From CAUZSH01 sp963582935 (GTDB lineage: Bacteria > Pseudomonadota > Gammaproteobacteria > Francisellales > Francisellaceae), in the NCBI GenBank assembly GCA_963582935.1, contig CAUZSH010000024.1:1-24969 (forward strand): a stretch of 24,969 nt of DNA, in the 5' to 3' direction. Under the pieces are notes generated by a model that was not told the origin of the DNA, ran no database searches, and saw only the letters and a list, made by a program, of their open reading frames with translations. Each line of letters starts with the position of its first letter. Position 1 is the stretch's first letter. Shown piece by piece: positions 16,210 through 24,297 of the stretch. Position numbers and translations under genes: made by a program.

Positions 16210-16784
16210 TGACTGAGCATCATAAAATGATTGCAGGTGTGGATGAAGCAGGACGAGGACCGTTAGTGGGTTCTGTGGTGGCTGCTGCCGTTATTTTGGA
16301 AGAGGGGCATGGGATCATTGGGCTGGCGGACTCAAAGAAACTAACAGAAAAAAAACGTGAAAAATTGTTTGATGAAATTATTCAAAAATCTAAAAGCTAC
16401 GCAATTGCTGAGGCGACACCAAAAGAGATTGATATCTTAAATATTCTGCAAGCAAGCTTATTGGCAATGAAACGAGCTGTTGAGCAATTAAAGGTTCAGC
16501 CAGACTTCGTTCAAGTGGATGGAAGTCGTTGTCCAGAATGGCATTATGCTTCAGAGGCGATTATCAAAGGGGATAGTAAAGTGCAAGCAATTAGTGCGGC
16601 ATCTATCCTCGCCAAAGTGCATCGCGACCGTTTGATGGTTGAGCTGGATAAACAGTTTCCGCAATATCAATTTGCCAAGCATAAAGGCTATCCAACAAAG
16701 TTGCATTTTGAGTTGCTAGAACAGCATGGTGTGATTGATGGCTATCGTAAAACCTTTAAGCCCGTTGCGAAATTATTTGTCTAA
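16209..16784 (+). CDS. rnhB: Ribonuclease HII
   Basis: A 191-residue RNase HII, which cuts the RNA strand of RNA-DNA hybrids and removes single ribonucleotides from DNA. The catalytic DEDD set is visible: Asp12 and Glu13 in AGVDEAGRGPL, Asp104 in VQVDGSR, and Asp122 in KGDSKV ahead of the ISAASILAKVHRD block. The length is normal. The ATG shares a base with the trmL stop. Its own stop overlaps the end of the convergent methyltransferase gene by 4 bases. Confidence 0.95.
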   Translation: MTEHHKMIAGVDEAGRGPLVGSVVAAAVILEEGHGIIGLADSKKLTEKKREKLFDEIIQKSKSYAIAEATPKEIDILNILQASLLAMKRAVEQLKVQPDFVQVDGSRCPEWHYASEAIIKGDSKVQAISAASILAKVHRDRLMVELDKQFPQYQFAKHKGYPTKLHFELLEQHGVIDGYRKTFKPVAKLFV

Positions 16785-17386
16785 GGCTTATACCAAACGA
16801 TGAGCTGATTGTTTGCGGGCATTTTATGATCACGCAGTAAGGTGAATCCAGCGGTTTCAGCCATGCTGTTTATTTCCTCAAAGGAGCGGATGCCTTGTTC
16901 TGGATTATTGGACTTTAGGTTTTTATGAAACGCTTCATTACTCGCGGAGGTATATTGTCCTTTATAAGTGAAAGGCCCATAGACAACCACCTTATAACAT
17001 TGTGTTTGTGTGATGTTCTTCCAAAAATCTGCCACGGCAGAGAGCGGCATAATGTGAAAAGTGTTGGCGGTATAGGCGGTTGAACATTCTTGGGCGGCTT
17101 TAGACCAGACATTATCGGAAACATTTAATGGGAGAGTAGGGTAAATGTTGGGGGATTGCGAGTCTTTTAAATAAGCATTTAATGTGGGAATGCGTTCGCT
17201 TAAATCAGTGGGTTGCCATTTTATAAAGGGAAGTTGTTCTGCGAAAAAACGAGCATGTTGTCCTGTACCACTACCGATTTCTAAGATAGATTCATCCAGC
17301 ACAAGATATTTTTTGAGCAGCGATAAGATGGGTATTTTATTGCGTTCGGATGCCGCTGAAAGATGAAAATTGTGTTCTAAACTCAT
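16781..17386 (-). CDS. DUF938 family SAM-dependent methyltransferase
   Basis: A 201-residue class I methyltransferase-like protein of the DUF938 family. The SAM-binding loop ILEIGSGTGQHARFFAEQLP (34-53) is clear, followed by WQPTDLSERIPTLNAY and, later, VVYGPFTYKGQYTSASNEAF, a stretch typical of DUF938. The substrate is unknown for the family. It is transcribed towards rnhB, with a 4-base overlap at the ends. A single-gene unit; no functional clue comes from neighbours. Confidence 0.85.
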   Translation of the reverse strand: MSLEHNFHLSAASERNKIPILSLLKKYLVLDESILEIGSGTGQHARFFAEQLPFIKWQPTDLSERIPTLNAYLKDSQSPNIYPTLPLNVSDNVWSKAAQECSTAYTANTFHIMPLSAVADFWKNITQTQCYKVVVYGPFTYKGQYTSASNEAFHKNLKSNNPEQGIRSFEEINSMAETAGFTLLRDHKMPANNQLIVWYKP

Positions 17387-17500
17387 GTTGGCCTACTTTT
17401 TAATTGCATTTAAGTTGTATTTATTTCGCGTATGTATCTTTTATGTTGCTATCTCAGGCTTGTTGTGAAGTATAACTTTAAATCTATAAAGAGTGAATAT

Positions 17501-17689
17501 ATGTATGTGTTTATTGAGGAAGAGGACGATTTTGAAGAAACCAATAGGCTGATGTTTGTTTTAGGTGCCCATATTTCTTTATTTCTAGTGATTACATCTA
17601 TGGCAACGATGTACGTACATCACAAAAATCTCGAAAACCATGTGGTAGCCCCTGCGGTTCAAGTTTCTCAATTACATCATTTATTATAA
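17501..17689 (+). CDS. Small single-pass membrane protein, unknown function
   Basis: A predicted 62-residue protein with an acidic N-terminus (EEEDDFEE at 6-13), one hydrophobic helix at about 17-39 and a short polar tail ending in HHLL. I do not recognise the family. The frame is open from 17432, but the ATG at 17501 gives the cleaner product and has a modest purine-rich site (AAAGAGTG) before it. TTGTGA (17463-17468), 16 bases, TATAAA (17485-17490) could be a promoter. The acidic head followed by one helix suggests an N-in topology is not strongly favoured. Real-gene status rests on composition and position only. Confidence 0.5.
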   Translation: MYVFIEEEDDFEETNRLMFVLGAHISLFLVITSMATMYVHHKNLENHVVAPAVQVSQLHHLL

Positions 17690-17764
17690 ATTCCAATAAA
17701 AGGTTTCAGTCATAATTTTTTCTCGTTAAAATGTCTCAAGGTTTTTAGAACACATGAGGTGAGT

Positions 17765-18517
17765 ATGGCGGGTCATAGTAAGTGGGCAAATATAAAACAT
17801 AAGAAAGCCGCACAAGATGCAAAAAGAGGAAAAATTTTTACAAAGCTGATTCGGGAAATTACGATTGCGGCAAAATTAGGGGGTGGTGAGCCAGATGCAA
17901 ACCCTAGATTACGTGCGGCAATTTCTACTGCATTAAGCAATAATATGACGCGTGACACCATTGATCGAGCAGTGAAAAAAGGTGCGGGTGGCGATGATGC
18001 GACAAACGTCGATGAGTTGCGTTATGAGGGGTATGGTCCAGGCGGTATTGCTATTCTTGTGGATTGTATGACCGACAATAAAAATCGTACCGTTGCTGAA
18101 GTGCGTCATGCATTTAGTAAGTTAGGTGGTAATCTTGGTACGGATGGTTCAGTTTCTTACATGTTTAAAAAGCAGGGAATCATTTATTTTTCGGCAGGTT
18201 TAGACGAGGATCAAATTATGGATGTAGCGCTTGAAGCAGGTGCTGAAGATGTGGTTTCTGATGATAGTGGTGGCATTGAGGTGATGACTACACCAGATGA
18301 TTTCGTTGATATCAAGGAGGCGCTGGATTCTGCAAGGCTTGAATCAGAGAATGCTGAAATCACCATGCATGCGGATATAAAAATTACCGTTGACAGTGTG
18401 GCACAAGCTGAAAAAGTCATGAGGATGGTAGACAAGCTTGAGGATCTTGATGATGTTCAAAATGTTTATACCAATGCTGAAATTCCGCAACATATCTTAG
18501 ACGAAATGAGTATCTAA
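17765..18517 (+). CDS. yebC: YebC/PmpR-TACO1 family protein
   Basis: A 250-residue YebC family protein. It begins with the invariant MAGHSKWANIKHKKA, and GYGPGGIAILVDCMTDN (about 89-105), DGSVSYMFKKQG and the acidic GAEDV segment are all typical. The family was named a transcription regulator; recent work links TACO1/YebC to translation of difficult stretches such as polyproline. An upstream in-frame GTG at 17759 adds two residues, but the family starts at the ATG at 17765, preceded by GAGGTGAG. It overlaps ruvC by one base, the standard yebC-ruvC-ruvA order of gammaproteobacteria. Confidence 0.95.
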   Translation: MAGHSKWANIKHKKAAQDAKRGKIFTKLIREITIAAKLGGGEPDANPRLRAAISTALSNNMTRDTIDRAVKKGAGGDDATNVDELRYEGYGPGGIAILVDCMTDNKNRTVAEVRHAFSKLGGNLGTDGSVSYMFKKQGIIYFSAGLDEDQIMDVALEAGAEDVVSDDSGGIEVMTTPDDFVDIKEALDSARLESENAEITMHADIKITVDSVAQAEKVMRMVDKLEDLDDVQNVYTNAEIPQHILDEMSI

Positions 18518-19035
18518 TGATTATTTTAGGCATTGATCCTGGCTCTAGAACCACCGGTTTTGGTGTGATTAAGGTTGTGGGAAAGCAATGTCATTATGTG
18601 ACCAGTGGGTGTATTCGAGTGAAAGGTGTTGAGACGGGAGATCGTTTGGCTGAAATACATGATGGATTAAAAGAAGTCATCAAAGCATGTCAGCCAGATC
18701 AATCGGCTATTGAGCAAATATTTATGTTTAATAATCCAGGCTCAGCTTTAAAGTTAGGGCAAGCGAGAGGTGTGGCACTTTTTACGCTTGCAAACTCAAA
18801 CTTGCCAATTTCAGAATATTCAGCAAAACAGGTGAAACAATCTGTGGTTGGAACGGGTGGCGCGTCAAAGCAGCAGGTACAGCATATGGTGCAATCAATA
18901 TTAGAGTTAAGCGCCAAACCTCAAGAGGATGCAGCCGATGCTCTAGCCGTTGCCATCTGCCATTTTCATACTTCTCAAAGCTTGCTGCACTTGCAAGGTG
19001 CGACAAAAGTGGTTCGTAAAAGGTTAAGGACATAA
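18517..19035 (+). CDS. ruvC: Holliday junction resolvase RuvC
   Basis: A 172-residue endonuclease that cuts Holliday junctions in the RuvABC complex. The four acidic catalytic residues are visible: Asp7 in GIDPGS, Glu66 in AIEQIF, and Asp138 and Asp141 in EDAADALAVAICH. The length equals that of E. coli RuvC (173). ATG overlaps the yebC stop by one base; ruvA follows after one base. A tight co-translated unit. Confidence 0.96.
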   Translation: MIILGIDPGSRTTGFGVIKVVGKQCHYVTSGCIRVKGVETGDRLAEIHDGLKEVIKACQPDQSAIEQIFMFNNPGSALKLGQARGVALFTLANSNLPISEYSAKQVKQSVVGTGGASKQQVQHMVQSILELSAKPQEDAADALAVAICHFHTSQSLLHLQGATKVVRKRLRT

Positions 19036-19036
19036 T

Positions 19037-19696
19037 ATGATTTCTCGCATTCGTGGAGAGCTTGCTGAAAAGAAAGCACCACTCTTATTGGTTGAAGTTT
19101 CGGGTATTGGATATGAAATATTAGCACCGATGACGACCATTTATAAATTGCCAGATGTCGGGAAAGAGGTCCTCCTACATACGCATTTTGTGGTACGAGA
19201 AGATGCGCAATTATTGTATGGGTTTATCAGTAAATCTGATCGACGTCTATTTCAAGAGCTTATCAAAGTAAATGGTGTGGGACCTAAAATGGGGCTCGCC
19301 ATATTGTCAGGGATGGATGGCGTCACACTAATCCACTGTATTGAATCTCAAGATCATGGTTTATTGGTGACGATTCCTGGGATTGGCAAAAAAACGGCCG
19401 AGCGTTTAATCGTAGAAATGAAAGATCGGATTGAAAAACTTGCTGTTGAGTTGATGGAGTTGACCACAATGGATGGCTCACCTCAAACAGAAATTCAAAG
19501 CGCATTGGCGAAAGATCTTTCTGCGACTTTGGGTGCAAATAGGAAGGATATTATAGAAGCAATTAGTGCGCTTGAAGCCTTGGGCTATAAAAATAAAGAA
19601 GCACATAAAAGTATTATGGGTGTTAGATTGGAAGCAACGGGCGTTGAATCATTGATTAAACTCGCCTTGAAATCTATGGTTAAAAGTAAGGTTTAG
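19037..19696 (+). CDS. ruvA: Holliday junction DNA helicase subunit RuvA
   Basis: A 219-residue RuvA, the tetrameric junction-binding part of the branch-migration complex. The N-terminal OB domain starts MISRIRGELAEKKAPLLLVE. Two helix-hairpin-helix motifs follow (VNGVGPKMGLAILSG and IPGIGKKTAERLIVEMKDR), then a flexible linker and the C-terminal RuvB-binding helices (DIIEAISALEALGYKNKEA). It is about 15 residues longer than E. coli RuvA (203), in the linker and tail. ruvB does not follow in the window, so the helicase motor is encoded elsewhere. Confidence 0.96.
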   Translation: MISRIRGELAEKKAPLLLVEVSGIGYEILAPMTTIYKLPDVGKEVLLHTHFVVREDAQLLYGFISKSDRRLFQELIKVNGVGPKMGLAILSGMDGVTLIHCIESQDHGLLVTIPGIGKKTAERLIVEMKDRIEKLAVELMELTTMDGSPQTEIQSALAKDLSATLGANRKDIIEAISALEALGYKNKEAHKSIMGVRLEATGVESLIKLALKSMVKSKV

Positions 19697-19738
19697 TGTA
19701 TGCATTGTCAAGCCCAAAATAAAAAGGAGAAGAGAATA

Positions 19739-19921
19739 ATGTCTCATCATGAACAAAAACCTCAAAATAGACAACGTTTGCGTCTTTGGGCAGGGATTTT
19801 TGGTATTTTAATGATTGCTGCGATTATTTACAGCGAAGTCCTGACCCATTCAAATCCCGGTGTTTTAATGGGATCTCTGGAGGCGACAACTATCCAGGCA
19901 CATGGGGCGGTTCAGGTGTAG
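19739..19921 (+). CDS. Small single-pass membrane protein after ruvA
   Basis: A 60-residue protein with a strongly basic head (HHEQKPQNRQRLRLR-like, 3-16) and one hydrophobic helix at about 17-31, then a short exported tail (inferred topology: N-terminus inside). I do not recognise a family. The frame opens at 19700, but AAGGAGAAGAGA directly before the ATG at 19739 is a strong ribosome site and decides the start. It lies 42 bases after ruvA on the same strand, so it is likely the last gene of the yebC-ruvC-ruvA transcript. Confidence 0.6.
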   Translation: MSHHEQKPQNRQRLRLWAGIFGILMIAAIIYSEVLTHSNPGVLMGSLEATTIQAHGAVQV

Positions 19922-19964
19922 CATTAGGGTGCTCATTCTGTGGATCCCATATTGTAGATAAGTC

Positions 19965-20783
19965 TTACAGTTTTTGGCATTGTGGGCAAAAGAAACTGTT
20001 TCTTTGTGCAATCATCATGGATTCTATCGGTGTTTGACAGGTTTGGCATAGCTTTCCTTTTCGACCATAAACCAGTAAGGATTGTGAAAAATATCCGGGT
20101 TTACCCTCGGTATTTTTAAAATCTTTTAATGTGGTTCCTCCTTGCTTAATGGCTTCAGAAAGTGTTTTTTTGATTTGAGTTACCAAGTTATCGATTTTAT
20201 TTTTTGGGATTTCTGAGGATGCTTTATCAGGGTGTAAGCCGACCTGAAATAGTGCCTCACAAGCGTAGATATTCCCAACGCCCACGACAATATGTCCATC
20301 CATGATAAGTTTTTTGATGGATTTTTTTGTGGCACGTGATTTTTTGCAGAGATAATTTCCGTTGAAATCTTCTGATAGTGGCTCAGGTCCAAGTTTGCAG
20401 AGTAGAGGGTGCTGTAACGGATCATCCTTTGTCCAAATCATTGCGCCAAATCTTCGGGGATCATTATACCGCAATGCAAAATTTTCAATGATAAATTCTA
20501 CATGATCGTGTTTTATCCTGTCACTAATAGGTGGCTCATGGATTGTTAGTGATCCAGACATCCCTAAGTGAATCATGAGCGTGCCGTTATCTGTGTAGAT
20601 AAGTATGTATTTGCCCTGCCTACGGATATGGCGTATTTTTGCGCCCTGTAATTCATGGGGAAGATTTTTTGAGATCAACCACCGTAATTTAGGTTGGAAA
20701 ATCTGAATACTTTTGAAGCGCTTTCCCATAAGGTGGGGTGATAATCCATTTTTTATGGTTTCAACTTCAGGTAATTCAGGCAT
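19965..20783 (-). CDS. mutM: Formamidopyrimidine-DNA glycosylase
   Basis: A 272-residue Fpg/MutM, which excises 8-oxoguanine and formamidopyrimidines and nicks the abasic site. The catalytic Pro2 and Glu3 are in MPELPEVETI; the beta-hairpin lysine region GKYILIYTD, the helix-two-turns-helix block VVGVGNIYACEALF and GGTTLKDF are present, and the C-terminal zinc finger has two Cys pairs (CQTCQ and CPQCQ). E. coli has 269 residues. No ribosome site is obvious before the ATG at 20783. It is a single-gene unit convergent with the small membrane gene. Confidence 0.96.
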   Translation of the reverse strand: MPELPEVETIKNGLSPHLMGKRFKSIQIFQPKLRWLISKNLPHELQGAKIRHIRRQGKYILIYTDNGTLMIHLGMSGSLTIHEPPISDRIKHDHVEFIIENFALRYNDPRRFGAMIWTKDDPLQHPLLCKLGPEPLSEDFNGNYLCKKSRATKKSIKKLIMDGHIVVGVGNIYACEALFQVGLHPDKASSEIPKNKIDNLVTQIKKTLSEAIKQGGTTLKDFKNTEGKPGYFSQSLLVYGRKGKLCQTCQTPIESMMIAQRNSFFCPQCQKL

Positions 20784-20928
20784 AACGATTCGGGTGCAAT
20801 TTTTATTATTAAATGGTTAGTGTATGGGATAATTTTGCAATCGTCAGTAAAAATAGATCGTTGGTATTTATGGGGTAAAATCAAGGTTTTTAATTGGTTT
20901 ATGTATAAATGTAATCTCTTCTTCAAAC

Positions 20929-20957
20929 TTGCTCAAATAGGGTAAAATTGCTACAAT
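20929..20957 (+). promoter_or_regulatory. Sigma-70-like promoter of the ATP-grasp/alpha-E pair
   Basis: TTGCTC (20929-20934) and TACAAT (20952-20957) are separated by exactly 17 bases, in the interval between divergent mutM and the ATP-grasp gene. Transcription would start near 20964, giving a leader of about 30 bases with the AAGGA ribosome site in it. Confidence 0.45.
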
Positions 20958-20993
20958 TCTGTATTGTAAGTGTCAGCATAGTAAGGATGAGTC

Positions 20994-22466
20994 GTGGTGG
21001 AAAAGAAGGAACATAAGAAGTTATTTCAAGGTTATAAAGGGTATGATGGTGTGCATGATGAGCTCTTTCAAGAAAATGGCAAACCATATCCTGGCGTAGA
21101 GTCCTTGGTGAATTTACTAAATGAACTTGATAAGGATGGATTTGTCGACCGTCAACAATTAGCGGATACAGCATTTTTACAGAATGGTATTACTTTTACG
21201 GTTTATGCTGATCAAAAAGGAACCGAGAAGATTTTTCCATTTGACTTAATTCCAACGGTTATTTCAAAAGAAGAATGGACAACCTTAGAAAAAGGGCTTA
21301 AACAGCGACTCAAAGCGCTTAATGCTTTTTTAAATGATATTTATTCAGATCAAAAAATCTTAGAGGCTGGAAAAATCCCAAGAGAGCTCGTGGAAAGTTC
21401 AGAAGAGTATATGCCTAAAATGCGAGGCGTCACCCCTCCTGGTGGCGTTTATATTCATATTGCAGGTTTGGATTTAATTAAGGACTCAGAGGGTTTTAAA
21501 GTTTTAGAAGACAATGTTCGTACGCCTTCTGGTGTTTCTTATGTGTTAGAAAATCGTCATGTAATGAAGCGATTGTTTCATAGTGTTTTTTCAAAACAAA
21601 CTGTCGACAGAGTAGAAGATTATCCTTTGAAGTTACGCCGAGCCTTCAATGAGGTGGCGCCCACTCGTAAAATGGGCAATAAAACAGTAAAAGGTATTAC
21701 GGTTGTTTTGACACCAGGCTCTTTTAATTCAGCCTATTTTGAGCATGGCTATTTGGCGCGTAAAATGGGGTGTGAGCTTGTCCAAGGCTCAGATTTATTT
21801 GTGAAAGATGATTATGTTTATATGAAGACCACTAAAGGCCCACAACTGGTGTCGGTTGTATATCGGCGAATTGATGATGAGTTTTTAGATCCTGAGTTTT
21901 TTAATCCAGATAGTATGCTGGGTGTTCCTGGTATTGTGGCAGCCTATAAAGCTGGAAATGTTGTACTCGCTAATGCGATTGGCAATGGTATTTCAGATGA
22001 TAAAGCAATTTATCCCTATGTTCCTGAGATGATAAGGTTTTATCTTGATGAGGAGCCAATTATCGCTCAAGTGCATACTTATTTTTGCAGTGAAAAGAAA
22101 GATAGAGAATTTGTGCTTGCAAACCTTGATAGGCTCGTGGTGAAGGAAACAAACGGATCGGGTGGTTACGGCATGTTAATGGGGCCTCAAGCCACACAAG
22201 CAGAAAGAGATGAGTTTGCGGTGAAAATAAAAAAAACACCTCGTGGCTATATTGCACAACCTTTAATAGAGCTGTCAACTTGCCCAACGTTTATTGAAGA
22301 TAAGGGTGTGGTGCCAAGACGTGTAGATTTGCGCGCATTTTTGGTGACAGGTGACGATACTTGGGCAATGCCAGGCGGGCTTGCAAGAGTCGCATTAAGA
22401 GAGGGGTCTTATGTGGTGAACTCTAGTCAAGGTGGTGGTTCAAAAGATGCTTGGGTTTTAGGGTAA
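20994..22466 (+). CDS. Circularly permuted ATP-grasp protein (DUF404/DUF407 type)
   Basis: A 490-residue protein of the circularly permuted ATP-grasp family. Such enzymes are predicted to form amide bonds on small peptides or amino acids by an acyl-phosphate route. Seen: GGVYIHIAGLDLI (about 143-155), LEDNVRTPSGVSYVLENR (about 169-186), VVLTPGSFNSAYFEH, and the phosphate-loop-like VKETNGSGGYGMLMGP (about 385-400) followed by RRVDLRAFLV. The start is GTG at 20994 with AAGGA six bases before it. The alpha-E gene follows after 12 bases, the constant partner of this family. The usual third member, a transglutaminase-like or proteasome-like peptidase, is not adjacent. Substrate and product are unknown. 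Confidence 0.9.
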   Translation: MVEKKEHKKLFQGYKGYDGVHDELFQENGKPYPGVESLVNLLNELDKDGFVDRQQLADTAFLQNGITFTVYADQKGTEKIFPFDLIPTVISKEEWTTLEKGLKQRLKALNAFLNDIYSDQKILEAGKIPRELVESSEEYMPKMRGVTPPGGVYIHIAGLDLIKDSEGFKVLEDNVRTPSGVSYVLENRHVMKRLFHSVFSKQTVDRVEDYPLKLRRAFNEVAPTRKMGNKTVKGITVVLTPGSFNSAYFEHGYLARKMGCELVQGSDLFVKDDYVYMKTTKGPQLVSVVYRRIDDEFLDPEFFNPDSMLGVPGIVAAYKAGNVVLANAIGNGISDDKAIYPYVPEMIRFYLDEEPIIAQVHTYFCSEKKDREFVLANLDRLVVKETNGSGGYGMLMGPQATQAERDEFAVKIKKTPRGYIAQPLIELSTCPTFIEDKGVVPRRVDLRAFLVTGDDTWAMPGGLARVALREGSYVVNSSQGGGSKDAWVLG

Positions 22467-22478
22467 GGGGATAAAATA

Positions 22479-23486
22479 ATGATTTCACGTACAGCAGAAA
22501 ATTGTTTTTGGTTAGCACGTCACTTTGAACGTGCTGAAATGGTGACGCAAGCCGTTAAAGTTAACTATAACTATGTGCTTGAAACGGATATAAATACAAC
22601 TCAGTTGTGGTTTCCACTCCTTGTGGTGCTTGGAGAACGTGATGGTTTTACAAAGCGTTTTGGCAAGCTTAATGATTATAATATTGATCAATTACTAGAG
22701 TTTTTGATTTGGGATGAGGACAACCCATCTTCGGCTTTTTCTTCGATTAAGGCGGCTCGTGAAAATGCGCGGATTGCTCGGGATTTGATTTCTTATGAGA
22801 TGTTTGAGTTGGTCAACCGTTGTTGGTTATGGCTACAAAAACCTGAGACGAGGAAGTTATTTGAATGGGATATTGAGGTCTTTTGTATGGAGTTGCAAGA
22901 GTATTGTTTGACTTGGAAAGGGATGTATACCAGTTTAATTCTTCGAGAAGAGCCTTACTACTTTATGCAATTAGGGATGTATTTGGAGCGTGCTAACCTC
23001 ACTGCTCGATTCTTGGATATTCATCATTACCATCCTTTTGATGTTACCTCAGAAAGAGAATCATTAGGGGAGGCGTTATTCTGGCAGAGCTCACTGCAGC
23101 GTTGCATGTCATTCGATGCGATTGTCAGACGACCCTATTTTGGTATTAATCGACACCAAGTGACCGAGTTCTTGCTGAAGGAGCCTTCATTTCCACGAAC
23201 CATATTTTATTGCTCACAAGTCACGATTGAGGCAATGGCACAGGTTTGTACGGTTTCGGATAAGCGCTTAGGAAATAAAAGTACGGAACTACTGGTTCAG
23301 TTTTATATGAAAATATCTGAGGCTGATATTGAGGAAGCATTGGCAAATAGCCATCACTATCTCACCTCAATTGTTCAAGATGTATCGGAAATTTGTGCGC
23401 AAATTCAAGAGGATTTCTTCACGGCTGATATGGAGCTCTTAAATGATATGATTGAAAAAGATCAATATATTGCCACGCGCGCTTGA
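22479..23486 (+). CDS. Alpha-E domain protein (DUF403)
   Basis: A 335-residue all-helical protein of the alpha-E family. The start MISRTAENCFWLARHFERAE, with its conserved Arg-Ala-Glu and WLxRxxER-like pattern, is the usual opening, and a later LGMYLERANLTARFLDI repeats the pattern. The family has no settled function and is almost always encoded beside a circularly permuted ATP-grasp, as here; comparative work has proposed a peptide-synthesis or tagging role for the pair. AAGGGG precedes the ATG. No further gene follows closely: 209 bases separate it from the next gene. Confidence 0.9.
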   Translation: MISRTAENCFWLARHFERAEMVTQAVKVNYNYVLETDINTTQLWFPLLVVLGERDGFTKRFGKLNDYNIDQLLEFLIWDEDNPSSAFSSIKAARENARIARDLISYEMFELVNRCWLWLQKPETRKLFEWDIEVFCMELQEYCLTWKGMYTSLILREEPYYFMQLGMYLERANLTARFLDIHHYHPFDVTSERESLGEALFWQSSLQRCMSFDAIVRRPYFGINRHQVTEFLLKEPSFPRTIFYCSQVTIEAMAQVCTVSDKRLGNKSTELLVQFYMKISEADIEEALANSHHYLTSIVQDVSEICAQIQEDFFTADMELLNDMIEKDQYIATRA

Positions 23487-23627
23487 TGAGTTGGTTTAGC
23501 TATACTTGAATGTTTTTTCTTTTTTAAGACCGTTAAACAACTTTTTATGGTTAAAATAGCATATTTAGTGGGGCTGGGTAACGGTTTGTTTTTAGGGGTA
23601 TAATTCTTTTGAGTATCTGCTGTGATG

Positions 23628-23658
23628 TTAATTGAGTGCGGTTGAATTCTCGTATAAT
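23628..23658 (+). promoter_or_regulatory. Possible promoter of the 147-residue protein gene
   Basis: A perfect TATAAT at 23653-23658 lies 38 bases before the start codon. TTAATT (19-base spacer) or TTGAGT (15-base spacer) upstream is an imperfect -35. A second TATAAT at 23599-23604 lacks a -35. The rest of the 209-base interval after the alpha-E gene holds nothing else that I can support. Confidence 0.4.
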
Positions 23659-23695
23659 ATTGAGTGTATTTCAATCACACACAAGGAGTATGATT

Positions 23696-24139
23696 ATGGC
23701 GATCGATTATTATTTTAACCCTGGAAAGTGTGTCAAATTTTGTTTAAAAAATCGTAAAGCCTTTGCACCTGCGGGACATGATTGGAGTGCCAATGATAAC
23801 AAGGAAAATGAGAATAAAATAAATGATGTTGAAATGAATGCAGACTTAACCTTGGTGAAAAGATTACTCGAATCAGAGCCAGTTATTGATTCAGATGGTC
23901 AGTTATATCAGGAGATATTAGGTATTATAGAACGAAATATTGCCATGTTTGAGCCGAAAGACTTTGCAGTATGTCGACCAGTAAGCATGAGTTTTGGGTT
24001 AGACATGTTCAATAAGAACATTCGCCATCATTTTATGAATGTTTCGTTAAAAGCAGGTGTGCCACGTAAGTATATCCGCTATTATTTGAGATCTTTTTTT
24101 GGCAAAATTTCTTGCCCAATCCCAGTAGCCGTCGCTTAG
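23696..24139 (+). CDS. Hypothetical protein, 147 residues
   Basis: I do not recognise this protein. It has an excellent ribosome site (AAGGAG, seven bases before the ATG at 23696) and an upstream TATAAT, so it is probably real. The first 20 residues hold an aromatic, cysteine-bearing patch (YYFNPGKCVKFC), then an Asn/Glu-rich linker (about 31-48), a helical-looking middle (LTLVKRLLE, YQEILGIIERNIAMF) and a basic, aromatic C-terminal half (KYIRYYLRSFFGKISC). Four cysteines are at 12, 16, 93 and 140. There is no signal peptide or membrane helix, so it is probably cytosolic. An ATG two codons earlier is too close to the ribosome site. It stands between the alpha-E gene and tRNA-Phe. Confidence 0.6.
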   Translation: MAIDYYFNPGKCVKFCLKNRKAFAPAGHDWSANDNKENENKINDVEMNADLTLVKRLLESEPVIDSDGQLYQEILGIIERNIAMFEPKDFAVCRPVSMSFGLDMFNKNIRHHFMNVSLKAGVPRKYIRYYLRSFFGKISCPIPVAVA

Positions 24140-24182
24140 TATAAACTTTGAGCAACAGGCTTAAAAAACCTAAGAAAATGGC

Positions 24183-24211
24183 TTGACCTGACCTCTGAAA
24201 TCAGTTTTAAT
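24183..24211 (+). promoter_or_regulatory. Promoter of tRNA-Phe
   Basis: TTGACC (24183-24188), a 17-base spacer and TTTAAT (24206-24211) form a sound sigma-70 promoter. Transcription would begin near 24218, just before the mature tRNA 5' end at 24222. Confidence 0.5.
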
Positions 24212-24221
24212 TACCTGCGTT

Positions 24222-24297
<76 letters not shown>

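Noticed and set aside
23599..23604. Second TATAAT upstream of the 147-residue protein gene
   Set aside because: No acceptable -35 lies 15-19 bases before it.
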